DNA of 28,869 bases from an uncultured Campylobacter sp. (GCA_937990735.1 CALKQT010000045.1:1-28869); one strand, 5' to 3'; shown: positions 1 through 7,983, numbered from the stretch's first letter. A program made the numbers and translations. Notes: generated from the letters alone by a model not told the origin.

Positions 1-1
1 C

Positions 2-52
2 GGTGCGAAACAGAATTGTGATTATACAAGAGTGATGCTTAAAGGGGGCTGA
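2..52 (+). CDS. possible C-terminal end of an upstream gene (partial)
   Basis: One plus-strand frame is open from the window edge and ends at TGA 50-52, giving about 16 residues ending YTRVMLKGG. It would be convergent with selD. The piece is too short to identify. The minus strand of the same stretch contains a TATAAT-like -10 (TTGTATAAT), so a promoter for a minus-strand gene beyond the edge is an equally good reading. Confidence 0.25.
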   Translation, partial: GAKQNCDYTRVMLKGG

Positions 53-64
53 ATAAAAAAGATT

Positions 65-1087
65 TTAAACTAAATAAATTTTATGTTCGGCATGTGCTAT
101 AACTTCGCCGATGATAGCGCTGCTAGCATAGCCTGCGTTTTTTAAATTTACAAGCGCTCGCGCCGCGTCTTTTTCCGCTACGGCAAGCAGAAGTCCGCCG
201 CTGGTTTGTGCGTCGCAAAGCGTTATGTCCGGCTCGGAATCGACGCCCGGTGCGATAAATTTCAAATTTTTATAGCTTCCAGCAGGGATCAGTCCCTCAT
301 CAAGGCATCTGAGGGCGCTTTTTAAAAGCGGAATTTTGCTAGGATAAATTTTAAAGCTCACGCTCTCGTTTATCATTTCAAGTGCGTGTCCAAGCATACC
401 AAAGCCCGTCACGTCGGTCGCGGCATGTATTTTTAAACCCGCTAGCGCGCCCACGGCATAAAAATTTAACAAAATCATGCTCTCTATCGCATCACGAAAT
501 TCTTCAAATTTAAGAAATTTTGCTTTGATAGCAGTAGCGATGATGCCCGTGCCGAGGGGCTTTGTTAGGATCAGCAGGTCGCCTTCGCGCGCTGTATTAT
601 TGCTCCAAAATTTACGCGGATTCACGCGCCCCGTGACGCTAAGTCCATAATAAATTTCAGGCGTAGAGATGGTGTGACCGCCTACCAAGACCCCTCCGCA
701 CTCTTTAATTTTGTCTTTGCCGCCGCGCAGAATTTCGCGCAGAATTTCGTTTGAGAAATGACAATCGTCAAAACCCACGATATTTAGGGCATTTATCACT
801 TCACCGCCCATTGCAAATACGTCGCTTAGGGAGTTTGCCGCCGCGATCTGTCCGAAGACAAACGGATCGTCCACCAAAGGAGTGATAAAATCGAGCGTCT
901 GCACGAGCGCAAGATCGTCGCTTATGCGAAATACGCTCGCATCTTCGTTGCTGCAGGTGGACGACAGCAGGCTCGCATTAGGCTCGATTAAATTTCCAAG
1001 ATTTTCGGTTAGACCCGCCGGGTCAAGCTTGGCGGCTCAACCGGCGGCTGCAATAAATTTGGTGAGGTTAAAATCTCTGTAGATCAT
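65..1087 (-). CDS. selD: selenide, water dikinase SelD, itself a selenoprotein (in-frame UGA = Sec17)
   Basis: SelD makes selenophosphate from selenide and ATP, the Se donor for selenocysteine tRNA. The protein is 340 residues, normal for the family, only if the TGA at 1037-1039 is read as Sec. The start is the ATG at 1087, overlapping the yedF stop as ATGA, which suggests translational coupling. The N-terminus reads AAAG-Sec-AAKL: Sec17 and Lys20 match the positions of the catalytic Cys17 and Lys20 of E. coli SelD. The frame continues without a break from the UGA through codon 62 (a GTG at 904, where a naive call would start) into typical SelD blocks: DFITPLVDDP, GGHTI, ATDVTGFGMLGHALEM and CDAQTSGGLL. 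A hairpin lies 12 nt after the UGA. yedF and the formate dehydrogenase cytochrome b gene lie upstream on the same strand, consistent with supplying a Sec-containing formate dehydrogenase. Confidence 0.95.
1012..1024 (-). promoter_or_regulatory. candidate bacterial SECIS hairpin for selD Sec17
   Basis: Twelve nucleotides after the UGA the mRNA reads GACCCGGCGGGTC, a perfect 5-bp GC-rich stem with a 3-nt loop. Bacterial SECIS elements are stem-loops starting within a short distance 3' of the UGA and bound by SelB, so position and form fit. The stem is shorter than the E. coli fdhF element, and SelB binding is inferred. Confidence 0.6.
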
Positions 1088-1680
1088 AGTTTGATTACTT
1101 CGTATTTTGATAGGACGTCCATGATTTCGTATGCGTTTGAAATTTCGCCGATCGCGAGCTTATCGACCAGTTTGTAACCCTCTAGGCAGCTTCCGCAGCT
1201 TAAAATTTCAGCTCCCGCTTCGTTTAGCTTCTTGATCGCCTCGAAGCATTCGTGGCCGCGGTTGGTGGTTATGTGCACGGCGTTGTTTACACAGATCACT
1301 TTCACTGGCTTTTCGTCTAGGTTTAGCGCCGCGCCTAAAAATTTAGCAAGCAAGCTCTTTCCGATCGGGCCGCTTCCGCACTGCTCCTCGTTTAGAAATA
1401 TCACCCTGCCTCTTTTCGGCGCCGCGATGTCACAATAAATATCGTTGATATTTTCATCTTTCAACTCGTCCGTTTTTACGGTTTTTATAAGCGTATCGGC
1501 GCCCGCTTGTGAAATTTGCGCCTCAAAGCCGTTTTTAGCCAAAAAGCGTTTTATATTTTCGCGCGGCGCTATGTCGTTTACTAAAATTTCTAAACTCTCT
1601 CCGATTTTTAGCCCACCGAGGGCTTTTTTAGCGCGCAAAAGCGGCTCCGGGCAATTTAAATTGCGACAATCTAGTTGCAT
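1084..1680 (-). CDS. yedF: selenium metabolism protein YedF (TusA-like + DsrE-like domains)
   Basis: A 198-residue two-domain protein. Residues 1-70 are a TusA/SirA-like domain with the signature Cys in CPEP (Cys10). Residues about 90-198 form a DsrE-like domain with Cys101 in QCGSGPIGKSLL and a Cys pair at 162/165 (SCGSC). This architecture is the one described for the selenium-associated YedF family, which typically sits beside selD, as here. A role in handling reactive sulfur or selenium as a persulfide or selenopersulfide carrier is inferred from family and context. The start is the ATG at 1680 with AAGGA upstream; its stop overlaps the selD start by 4 nt. It lies 84 nt downstream of the cytochrome b gene and may be co-transcribed with it. 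Confidence 0.88.
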   Translation of the reverse strand: MQLDCRNLNCPEPLLRAKKALGGLKIGESLEILVNDIAPRENIKRFLAKNGFEAQISQAGADTLIKTVKTDELKDENINDIYCDIAAPKRGRVIFLNEEQCGSGPIGKSLLAKFLGAALNLDEKPVKVICVNNAVHITTNRGHECFEAIKKLNEAGAEILSCGSCLEGYKLVDKLAIGEISNAYEIMDVLSKYEVIKL

Positions 1681-1703
1681 ATGTAATCCTTAAAAATAAA
1701 ATT

Positions 1704-1718
1704 CTTTGAACCTCAAAG
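1704..1718 (-). terminator. weak hairpin plus T-rich tract between cytochrome b gene and yedF
   Basis: Read on the minus strand, CTTTGAGGTTCAAAG forms a 6-bp stem and is followed by AATTTTATTTTT. This resembles a weak intrinsic terminator or attenuator in the 84-nt gap. The stem is short and AT-rich, so read-through is likely. Confidence 0.25.
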
Positions 1719-1764
1719 CTAATGCGAGCCGCACGCAAGCAGGCCCGCATAAAATTTACCCAAG

Positions 1765-2724
1765 TTATAAGCGCGGGTACTTCGCTTCAAATTGCGATTT
1801 AGCGATCTGCCCTTTATCGAGCAGCTCGCGATACCAGTAGTGGTGAAGTACGTAAACTTCCTCCTCCGGCTTGTGTCCGTCGATCATCGAGTGGATGGCT
1901 CCGCTGATCGCAAAGACCGCCATATAGATATGCACAAGCAAAAATACCGCGCAGACCGCACCCAAAAAATTATGAATAATCGCACTTGCTCTTAAAATTT
2001 CGATCTGACTCATACCTAGCGCACTTCTCATTACGGGGATATCGTAGTCTAGGAAAAACATTGACGCACCCGTAGCTATCATCACTATGCCGCCTAAAGT
2101 CGCGACCCAAAACCACGCTTTTTGGCCGGCGTTAAATTTACCCGCGGGAATCGTGCGCTTCTTTTTGCTTAGATAACCGCCCACGATCATCATCCATTTG
2201 ATATCGTAAGCTCGCGGTAGCATACGCCAAAACCATGTCACTAGCATAGGCATAACGGCGATCGCAAAGGCTATCGTAGCTAGTCCGTGAGCGTTTTTAC
2301 AAAATCTCACGAAAGCGCCACCGCCGAATTCTTCGCCAAACATCATAATTAAGCCGGTAGGAACCAAGATCGCCCATGCGACGGCTGCTACGAGATGATA
2401 CAAGCGCTCAAATTTATTAAATGCATAGATCGGCTTGCCGGCGTGATGATCGAAGTGCTTCGGCCCTATGATCGCGTAGTGCCCAATAAAAGCTATGATT
2501 ACGCCCAAAACCGCACCCAGCGCCAACCAAGCAAAAAAGCCCGAGCTTTGCAGATGTCCTTGAAATTGCAGAAAAATCGGACCGAAACCGTTGCCGTAGC
2601 TATCGATGTTTTCAAGCCTTGCATTGCCCCAAACATCGCTATTTCCCTGCACGATATCGGCATATTTTTTCTCTTCGGCCTGCGCATAAATACAGGCAAA
2701 AAGCGCGAGAAACAATCTTTTCAT
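1765..2724 (-). CDS. fdhC: formate dehydrogenase cytochrome b556 (gamma) subunit
   Basis: A 319-residue membrane cytochrome that would pass electrons from a periplasmic-facing formate dehydrogenase to menaquinone. Residues 1-16 look like a cleavable signal peptide ending AQA. A short periplasmic stretch follows (WGNARLENIDSYG), then four main hydrophobic segments at about 63-83, 108-130, 148-167 and 205-226, and another at 250-275. Candidate heme-b ligands are His110 (RLYHL), His146 (KNAHG), His251 (IIHNF) and His265 (LVHIY). The block PAGKFNAGQKAWFW is characteristic of the FdnI/FdoI family. The catalytic and iron-sulfur subunits, which in C. jejuni precede this gene, are not upstream: nspC is. 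The gene has its own extended -10. Linkage to yedF-selD supports pairing with a Sec-containing FdhA encoded elsewhere. Confidence 0.9.
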   Translation of the reverse strand: MKRLFLALFACIYAQAEEKKYADIVQGNSDVWGNARLENIDSYGNGFGPIFLQFQGHLQSSGFFAWLALGAVLGVIIAFIGHYAIIGPKHFDHHAGKPIYAFNKFERLYHLVAAVAWAILVPTGLIMMFGEEFGGGAFVRFCKNAHGLATIAFAIAVMPMLVTWFWRMLPRAYDIKWMMIVGGYLSKKKRTIPAGKFNAGQKAWFWVATLGGIVMIATGASMFFLDYDIPVMRSALGMSQIEILRASAIIHNFLGAVCAVFLLVHIYMAVFAISGAIHSMIDGHKPEEEVYVLHHYWYRELLDKGQIAKSQFEAKYPRL

Positions 2725-2753
2725 GGATTTCCTTAGATATAAAATTCAAGCCG

Positions 2754-2762
2754 ATTATATCA
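2754..2762 (-). promoter_or_regulatory. extended -10 promoter (TGATATAAT) for fdhC
   Basis: On the minus strand TGATATAAT lies about 30 nt upstream of the fdhC ATG at 2724, with an A/T-rich stretch in front. It fits the campylobacter sigma-70 pattern (strong extended -10, weak -35) and indicates that fdhC(-yedF-selD) is transcribed independently of nspC. Confidence 0.6.
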
Positions 2763-2819
2763 TTTTTTGCAAAAAATTTTCTTACAAAGCAAAATTACAT
2801 TTTTGCATTAAGTGCGGCG

Positions 2820-3974
2820 CTAGTTTCGCCTCGCATACTCGTCGTAGCCGAATTTTTTGATCATTAAAACCTCTCCGCGCTCGTCTACCAGAACAAGATC
2901 GGGTAGCTTGATACCGTTAAAAGTCGTGTTTTTCACGATAGTGTAGTGGATCTGATCCTCGAAAATCACCCGATCGCCGATGTTTAGCGGCGCGTCAAAT
3001 TTATACTCGGGCTGCCCGCTCTCAAGCCCCACGATGTCGCCTGCGAGGCAGGTATTTCCGCCGAAGCGGTAGCTAAATTTACCGCTCTTACTCTCGCCGC
3101 GTACCGCAGGACGATACGGCATCAGCACGGTATCGGGCATATGAGCTTCAGCGGAAGCGTCTAAAATAGCGATTTTAGCGCCGTTTTCTACTATATCAAG
3201 CACGCTAGCGACCAAATATCCGCACTCCCAGCCTACCGCCTCGCCCGGCTCAAGATAAATTTCGACTCCATATTTTTCGCGAAATTTTTTAATTAAATTT
3301 ATCAGCAGCTCTACGTCGTAGCCTGCGCGCGTGATGTGATGACCACCTCCGAAATTTAGCCACTTTAGGGCTCTAAAATACTTGCCGAATTTCGCCTCGA
3401 AAACATCAAGCACCTGCTCTAGGCTCTGGGCGCTTTCTTCGCACAGCGCGTGAAAATGCAGCCCCGAGATGCCGCGCAAAAACTCGCCGTCTTGCAAAAT
3501 TGCCCGCTGCAGCGCTTCAAGGCTCATCCCTAGCCTGCTAAAGCTGCCGCACGGATTGTAAGCGTCTTTGGGCGCGAAGGAGGTCTGCGGATTTATCCGC
3601 AAGCCGCACGATGCTCCCGCAGCGAGCGCCTTTGCGCGGTATTTTTGCCACTGCGCGGCGCTATTGAACACGACGTGGTTTGAAATTTTTAAAATTTCAT
3701 CCAAATCGTCCTCTTTGAACGCGGGCGAGTATGTGTGGATTTCGCCGTTTTTGATAAATTCCGCGGCAAATTTCGCCTCGTGCAGGCCGCTGCAAGTGGC
3801 GCCCCAGAGGTATTTGCCAACGTAGGGCATCGCGAAGCTAAACGCAAAGCCTTTTAGCGCGCATAAAATTTTTGCGCCGCTTCGCTCGCCTACGCCGCGT
3901 AAAATTTCTAAATTTTTTACCAGTTTTTGCTCCTCGCACACGTAGGCGGGGGTCGAAATTTCATCGATTTTCAT
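2820..3974 (-). CDS. nspC: carboxynorspermidine decarboxylase NspC
   Basis: A PLP-dependent decarboxylase of the alanine racemase/ornithine decarboxylase fold that makes norspermidine or spermidine by the carboxy(nor)spermidine route used in campylobacters. At 384 residues the length is normal. The PLP-binding lysine is Lys41 in CALKGFAF. Later landmarks include LHFHALCEES, LNFGGGHHITRAGYD and the PLP-phosphate/active-site stretch YLEPGEAVGWECGYL, with the C-terminal catalytic region around LDASAEAHMPD. The start is the ATG at 3974 preceded by GAGGA. The partner carboxynorspermidine synthase is not in the window. Confidence 0.92.
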   Translation of the reverse strand: MKIDEISTPAYVCEEQKLVKNLEILRGVGERSGAKILCALKGFAFSFAMPYVGKYLWGATCSGLHEAKFAAEFIKNGEIHTYSPAFKEDDLDEILKISNHVVFNSAAQWQKYRAKALAAGASCGLRINPQTSFAPKDAYNPCGSFSRLGMSLEALQRAILQDGEFLRGISGLHFHALCEESAQSLEQVLDVFEAKFGKYFRALKWLNFGGGHHITRAGYDVELLINLIKKFREKYGVEIYLEPGEAVGWECGYLVASVLDIVENGAKIAILDASAEAHMPDTVLMPYRPAVRGESKSGKFSYRFGGNTCLAGDIVGLESGQPEYKFDAPLNIGDRVIFEDQIHYTIVKNTTFNGIKLPDLVLVDERGEVLMIKKFGYDEYARRN

Positions 3975-4001
3975 CGTTTTTCCTCATTAAATTTTTACGC
4001 A

Positions 4002-4007
4002 ATTATA
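4002..4007 (-). promoter_or_regulatory. -10 element (TATAAT) for nspC
   Basis: TATAAT on the minus strand, 28 nt before the nspC start, in an A/T-rich spacer of 87 bp that it shares with a divergent -10 for moaD. Confidence 0.5.
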
Positions 4008-4029
4008 TAAAATTTTATGAATTTTTGGT

Positions 4030-4035
4030 TAAAAT
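4030..4035 (+). promoter_or_regulatory. -10 element (TAAAAT) for moaD-moaE
   Basis: TAAAAT after a T-rich stretch, 26 nt upstream of the moaD ATG and back-to-back with the nspC promoter. AAAGGA at about 4052 is the ribosome binding site. Confidence 0.45.
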
Positions 4036-4061
4036 CGCCCAATCTTTAAAAAAGGACAAAA

Positions 4062-4283
4062 ATGGTAGAGATAGAATTTTTAGGGCCGATCGGACGCGAG
4101 TCCCTGCACCTAAACGCAAACTCCTTGCAAGAGGTAAAAGCGGAGCTGCAAAAGGACGAAAGTCTGCGGGAGTGGCTTGCAAACTGCGCCGTGGCGGTAA
4201 ATGATAAGATGATTTATGATGCGAATTTTGCGCTTAAATCCGGCGATCGCGTGAGCCTTCTGCCTCCCGTTTGCGGCGGCTAA
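4062..4283 (+). CDS. moaD: molybdopterin synthase sulfur carrier subunit MoaD
   Basis: A 73-residue ubiquitin-like protein ending in the diagnostic Gly-Gly (LLPPVCGG). The C-terminal glycine is adenylated and thiocarboxylated and then donates sulfur to precursor Z within molybdopterin synthase. The sequence shows the beta-grasp pattern with the family block FALKSGDRVSLLPPV. ATG at 4062 with AAAGGA upstream. moaE starts 15 nt downstream, so the two synthase subunits are co-expressed. Placement beside selD, yedF and fdhC fits provision of the Mo cofactor of formate dehydrogenase, though other molybdoenzymes would use it too. Confidence 0.9.
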   Translation: MVEIEFLGPIGRESLHLNANSLQEVKAELQKDESLREWLANCAVAVNDKMIYDANFALKSGDRVSLLPPVCGG

Positions 4284-4298
4284 GCTTAGGAAGCGGCG

Positions 4299-4808
4299 AT
4301 GAGCGAGGCTAAATTTAATCCAGAAATTTTAAGCGGGATCGAGCCTGAAATTTATGAGGGCAGCTTGAACGTAGATGCGATTTTATCGCGCTGGTACGCT
4401 AAATTTAAGGACGTAAATTGCGGCGCGTTCATTACTTTCGTGGGTATCGTGCGCGAAGAGGGCGGCATCTGCGCGCTTAGCTTCGATATATACGAGCCAA
4501 TTTTGCGGACCTGGTTCGAAGCGTGGCAACAAAAAGCCGCGGCACAGGGCGCATTCGTTCTTTTTGCACATGCAAACGGGGGCGTGCCTATCCACGAAAG
4601 CTCCTACGTAGCAAGCGTCGTAAGCCCGCAGCGCAAGGTCGCTCTGGCGCTAATAAACGAGTTTGTGGAGGATTTCAAGGCGGCCGCGCCGATCTGGAAA
4701 TACGACGTAAAGGGCGGCAAAATCGAGGGTGGCAAAGTAGTAGGCGGGAAGAGGATCTACGCGGCAGATCGCTCGCAGAGAGTAAAAGGCGCGGGGCTTT
4801 TGGGCTAA
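4299..4808 (+). CDS. moaE: molybdopterin synthase catalytic subunit MoaE
   Basis: A 169-residue MoaE, slightly longer than the usual 140-150 because of an N-terminal extension of about 20 residues. Recognisable blocks are GAFITFVGIVRE, the FAHANGGVPIHESSYVASVVS region (His-Gly/Ser-type active-site strand), ALINEFVEDFKAAAPIWKYD carrying the conserved lysine of PIWK, and the C-terminal substrate-loop region. It receives sulfur from MoaD to convert precursor Z to molybdopterin. AGGAA precedes the ATG, 15 nt after moaD. Confidence 0.9.
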   Translation: MSEAKFNPEILSGIEPEIYEGSLNVDAILSRWYAKFKDVNCGAFITFVGIVREEGGICALSFDIYEPILRTWFEAWQQKAAAQGAFVLFAHANGGVPIHESSYVASVVSPQRKVALALINEFVEDFKAAAPIWKYDVKGGKIEGGKVVGGKRIYAADRSQRVKGAGLLG

Positions 4809-5242
4809 ATTTAAAAGCACGCGCTGTTTTAGCCCCACAGGCTTGCTTCAATTCAATCAAATTTAATCAAAACAGAAATTGCACCGACAAACAAAATTCC
4901 GCGTAGAGATACTGCAGAATTTCAAAATAAAGATTTTTGTCTAAATTTAGCGGCTGAGGCTAAATTTAAAGCTCAAAATTTACTCTAATCCCGCCCCTGC
5001 GCCGCGATAAGTATGGTCGAGTGAGAACTAAAATTCAAGTCTAAATTTATAGCAAATTTAATCAATCCAGTCTATGTGCTGCACAGCAAATAAAATGGCG
5101 CTACAATCGTCTTGTAATCCCGCGCAGCATAAATAAAATTTAAACCCAAATTCGCGCGCCGTATCCATGAGCACAAATGAAACGCGGTGCTATGAAATTT
5201 TAAAATTTCATAGCAAATATAACTATCTATGCCAAACGGCGA
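4809..5242 (+). other. 434-bp spacer between convergent moaE and the McrB-like gene
   Basis: No gene with coding character is visible on either strand. The stretch is punctuated by AAATTTA/TAAAATTT words and contains the 26-bp palindrome listed separately; no clear intrinsic terminator with a T-run is seen. Confidence 0.6.
5189..5214. repeat. 26-bp perfect palindrome
   Basis: GCTATGAAATTTT is followed directly by its exact reverse complement. It lies 29 bp beyond the stop of the minus-strand McrB-like gene, in a convergent intergenic region, so it may act as a hairpin 3' end. There is no T-tract, so a classical terminator is not supported. Confidence 0.6.
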
Positions 5243-7045
5243 CTAAAATTTAAACACGCTCTTAGCTTCAGCGATGCGCTCGCCAAGGCTCGTAGCGGTA
5301 TCTTCGCCGCTTGTCGCGCACCTAAAGATCGGCTCAAGCACCTCGGCGAAAAAGCCGTTTAGCCCCTCCTGCATGATCTGCGCGCCACTTTGATAGCGCG
5401 CAAGCCCCATAAACACGCCGTGTCCGATCGCACCCAGGCCCTTTGCCTCATCGGCGATAAATTTATTCAGCGCCTTGCAAACCGCAACGACCGCGCTTGC
5501 ATTTACGATCTCGCGATCTCTTAAATAATCCTCAAGCGCGCCGTAATCGCACTCGCATTTGATCCATCTAAACGCCTTTGCAATCGACGGCGAAACGCAT
5601 TTGTACTCATTAAGAGTGCATAGGACGTATAAATTTTTAGGCACCGCAAAATATGAGCGGCCGTCCTTTAAAACGACGCTAGCGCGCGCTTTCTCGCCCT
5701 CTTCAAAGCCGTCGATTACGTGAGAGTTTTTAGTGCGGATCAGCGAAAGCTCATCATTCACGTCGTAGCGACGATCCAAAAGCACCGCAGCCTCGCCTAA
5801 AATTTTATCCAAACTCGCGGCACCTGCATTGTCGATCAGAAAATAATACTCGCCCTTCGGATCGTTTAGCGCCTCTTTGCAAAGCACCTTGAACTCGCCA
5901 TTGATGAAACTTTCACCGTAAAATCCGTCTATAAAATCGCGATATTCAAAGCCTTCGTGCAGGCAAACGTAGCGGAAATTTTTTGCCGCAAGCTTCTTTT
6001 CGGTGATCAAAGATCGCAATCTGCGGGTCTTGCCGGTGCCGATTGCGCCGTAAAATATCGTATTTTTCGCGACCTCTTCGCTTTTGTAGTTTTTGACGTA
6101 TTCAAAAAATAGCGAGGAGTACACGATCCTAGCCGCACCCACGACATCCTGCGGATACGGGGTAAATTCCGCGATAAATCGCGAACTTACTTCGTAAAAT
6201 TCTTCGAAAATTTCAACCTTTTCGTCATAGAGCAAAGATAAAATTTGTGCGGTTTCATCGCGATAAACGAGAGTCGGAAACTCATCGTTGCATTGCGCAA
6301 ATATGCTAGCTAGCAGATAGAGCTTTTCGCGCGAAATTTGCGCAAAATCGCCGTCCTCAGCAAGTCCTAAATTTAGCATCCCATCATCGCTTAAGTAGCT
6401 GTCGATCAGATAGAAATTATCGGCATTTATCGCGGATTTTAAAAATTCCATCAGCACGAAGGGCTGATTATGCAGCGCGACGTCGAAAAAATCGATCGCC
6501 AAAGCGCTGTCCACCGCCGTAAGAAGCCTGTAAAGCTCGTCGTAGAAATTGACTAGCTTTTGTTTAAAAATATCGCGCGCGGTGCGTTCCTGCGAATAGC
6601 TATTGAAATTTTTGACGATATTTTCGATGAAAACATAAAGCGAGACGATATTTTTGTCCTCGCCACTAAGCACGCTATCTACGCTTTTTACGGCATTTTT
6701 AGGAAATAGCTCCTTTTTGCCAACGATGCGGTCTTTAAAAGCGAAATCGTAATAAAACGCGCTGATATTGGAATCAAAAAACTGATCCATAAAGAAATAC
6801 TCGGCGTGCGCGAACTTCTCGCCCAAAGATAAAATTTTGCAGCTTCTAAGATTGCCGTCGCTGAGATTTATATATAAAGTTTGCAAAAACTCGCTCTCGG
6901 TCTCATCAAAGCTTGCGAGGCAGCGTTTGATCTCGCCTAAATACTTTGAGATCGCAGTCTGTTTTTTAAGCCAGAATTGGTTTTTGTTGTGATTTTTCCA
7001 GCTGGCGACCAGCGACTCTATCTTTTCCTTGCTAAAATCTTGCAT
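5243..7045 (-). CDS. orphan McrB-like AAA+ protein with degenerate Walker B
   Basis: A 600-residue protein. The first ~320 residues are not recognisable and are mostly helical and acidic. The C-terminal half matches the McrB-type AAA+ module: Walker A GAIGTGKT (333-340), HEGFEYRDFIDGF (about 363-375, like the HxSxxYEDFIxG block of McrB), a Walker B-like YYFLID (400-405), then VPKNLYVLCTLNE (about 468-480) where McrB has VPxNLxIIGTMN. Key positions have decayed: the strand after LID reads NAGA instead of EINR, and the MNTADRS and arginine-rich LRRRF blocks are replaced by LNEYKCV and AFRWIKC. No McrC nuclease lies beside it. NTP binding may survive while hydrolysis is doubtful. Start ATG at 7045 with AAGGA upstream. 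Function unknown; a defence ancestry is inferred. Confidence 0.7.
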   Translation of the reverse strand: MQDFSKEKIESLVASWKNHNKNQFWLKKQTAISKYLGEIKRCLASFDETESEFLQTLYINLSDGNLRSCKILSLGEKFAHAEYFFMDQFFDSNISAFYYDFAFKDRIVGKKELFPKNAVKSVDSVLSGEDKNIVSLYVFIENIVKNFNSYSQERTARDIFKQKLVNFYDELYRLLTAVDSALAIDFFDVALHNQPFVLMEFLKSAINADNFYLIDSYLSDDGMLNLGLAEDGDFAQISREKLYLLASIFAQCNDEFPTLVYRDETAQILSLLYDEKVEIFEEFYEVSSRFIAEFTPYPQDVVGAARIVYSSLFFEYVKNYKSEEVAKNTIFYGAIGTGKTRRLRSLITEKKLAAKNFRYVCLHEGFEYRDFIDGFYGESFINGEFKVLCKEALNDPKGEYYFLIDNAGAASLDKILGEAAVLLDRRYDVNDELSLIRTKNSHVIDGFEEGEKARASVVLKDGRSYFAVPKNLYVLCTLNEYKCVSPSIAKAFRWIKCECDYGALEDYLRDREIVNASAVVAVCKALNKFIADEAKGLGAIGHGVFMGLARYQSGAQIMQEGLNGFFAEVLEPIFRCATSGEDTATSLGERIAEAKSVFKF

Positions 7046-7074
7046 GACTCATCCTTGAAAGATTAAAATTGTGT

Positions 7075-7080
7075 ATTGTA
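7075..7080 (-). promoter_or_regulatory. -10 element (TACAAT) for the McrB-like gene
   Basis: TACAATAC on the minus strand, about 30 nt upstream of the ATG at 7045. The same TACAATAC word occurs upstream of nrdB. Confidence 0.4.
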
Positions 7081-7200
7081 CTTGAATTTAAATAAATAAT
7101 TAATAAAACTCTGATCTCGCGGCACAGCGCGAAAGCAAATTTTATTAAATTTACGCGCCCGGGGGCGGTAGGAAATTTTAAAATTTACTGCGCGCTAGAT

Positions 7201-7836
7201 CTATCCGCGACCCTGCACCAGTGGGACGAATTCGCAGGCGCCAAGCTCCTCTTCTTTGATCTCGCTTGGCGAAATTTTACTAAATCTAACAATCTTTTGC
7301 GAGCCGCCTCTATTCATCGGAGCGACCAAAATTCCTCCGTCCTCCAGTTGCGCAAACAGCCGCTCGTCGATACGCTCGGCGCACGCGGAGAGCAATATCC
7401 TATCGAAAGGAGCGAAATTTTTCCACCCTGCGTTGCCGTCGTCGTGACGCAGGCTGATGTTTGAAATCCCGAGATTTGCAAAGTGTCTTTTCGCCTCACC
7501 CACCAGCCGCTCGACGCGCTCAACGGCAAAGACGCGGTGAACCATCCTGCTTAAAATCGCCGCTTGATAGCCGCTACCGCAGCCGATCTCTAAAATTTTC
7601 TCTACCTTCGGATCAACGCTTAGCGCCATCGTCATGCGCGCGACCGTCAGCGGCGAGCTGATCCACTGACTGGCCAAAATGGGCTGCGCGTTAAGGCTGA
7701 AAGCGTGCGCGCCGAGCGGAGCAAACTCGCTTCTGGCGACGCTGCAAAACGCCTCAAAAAGCGCCGGATTTAAACTCACCTGCTCGGCGATGTCGTTCGC
7801 CATCTTTTCGCAGCGAAGCCGCTCTAGCGAGACCAT
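7201..7836 (-). CDS. pcm: protein-L-isoaspartate O-methyltransferase
   Basis: A 211-residue SAM-dependent repair methyltransferase that methylates isoaspartyl residues of damaged proteins. The SAM-binding motif I is ILEIGCGSGYQAAIL (about 81-95), preceded by QWISSPLTVARMTMAL (57-72), the conserved stretch in which PCMTs recognise substrate. Motif post-I is VFAVERVERLV, and FDRILLSACAERI matches the family's later motif. Start chosen at the ATG at 7836 with GGGAG 6 nt before; the length agrees with the family. It follows nrdB by 147 nt on the same strand and may be read from the nrdB promoter. Confidence 0.9.
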   Translation of the reverse strand: MVSLERLRCEKMANDIAEQVSLNPALFEAFCSVARSEFAPLGAHAFSLNAQPILASQWISSPLTVARMTMALSVDPKVEKILEIGCGSGYQAAILSRMVHRVFAVERVERLVGEAKRHFANLGISNISLRHDDGNAGWKNFAPFDRILLSACAERIDERLFAQLEDGGILVAPMNRGGSQKIVRFSKISPSEIKEEELGACEFVPLVQGRG

Positions 7837-7983
7837 AGCGCGCTCCCGCTCGACCAGGCGTTAAATTTAAAGCCGTGAAAGCTTTTGCTCTGTTTAAATT
7901 CGGGGCCGATAAAATTTTTAAAAATGCCGTCCAAGCGCGGGCGCCGCGATGCGGCGGAGCAAAATTTCAAACCGCAAAATCCG

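Noticed and set aside
65..904. selD as an N-terminally truncated 279-residue protein or pseudogene starting at GTG 904
   Set aside because: The upstream frame continues family sequence across a UGA at the catalytic position with a hairpin after it; Sec is the better reading.
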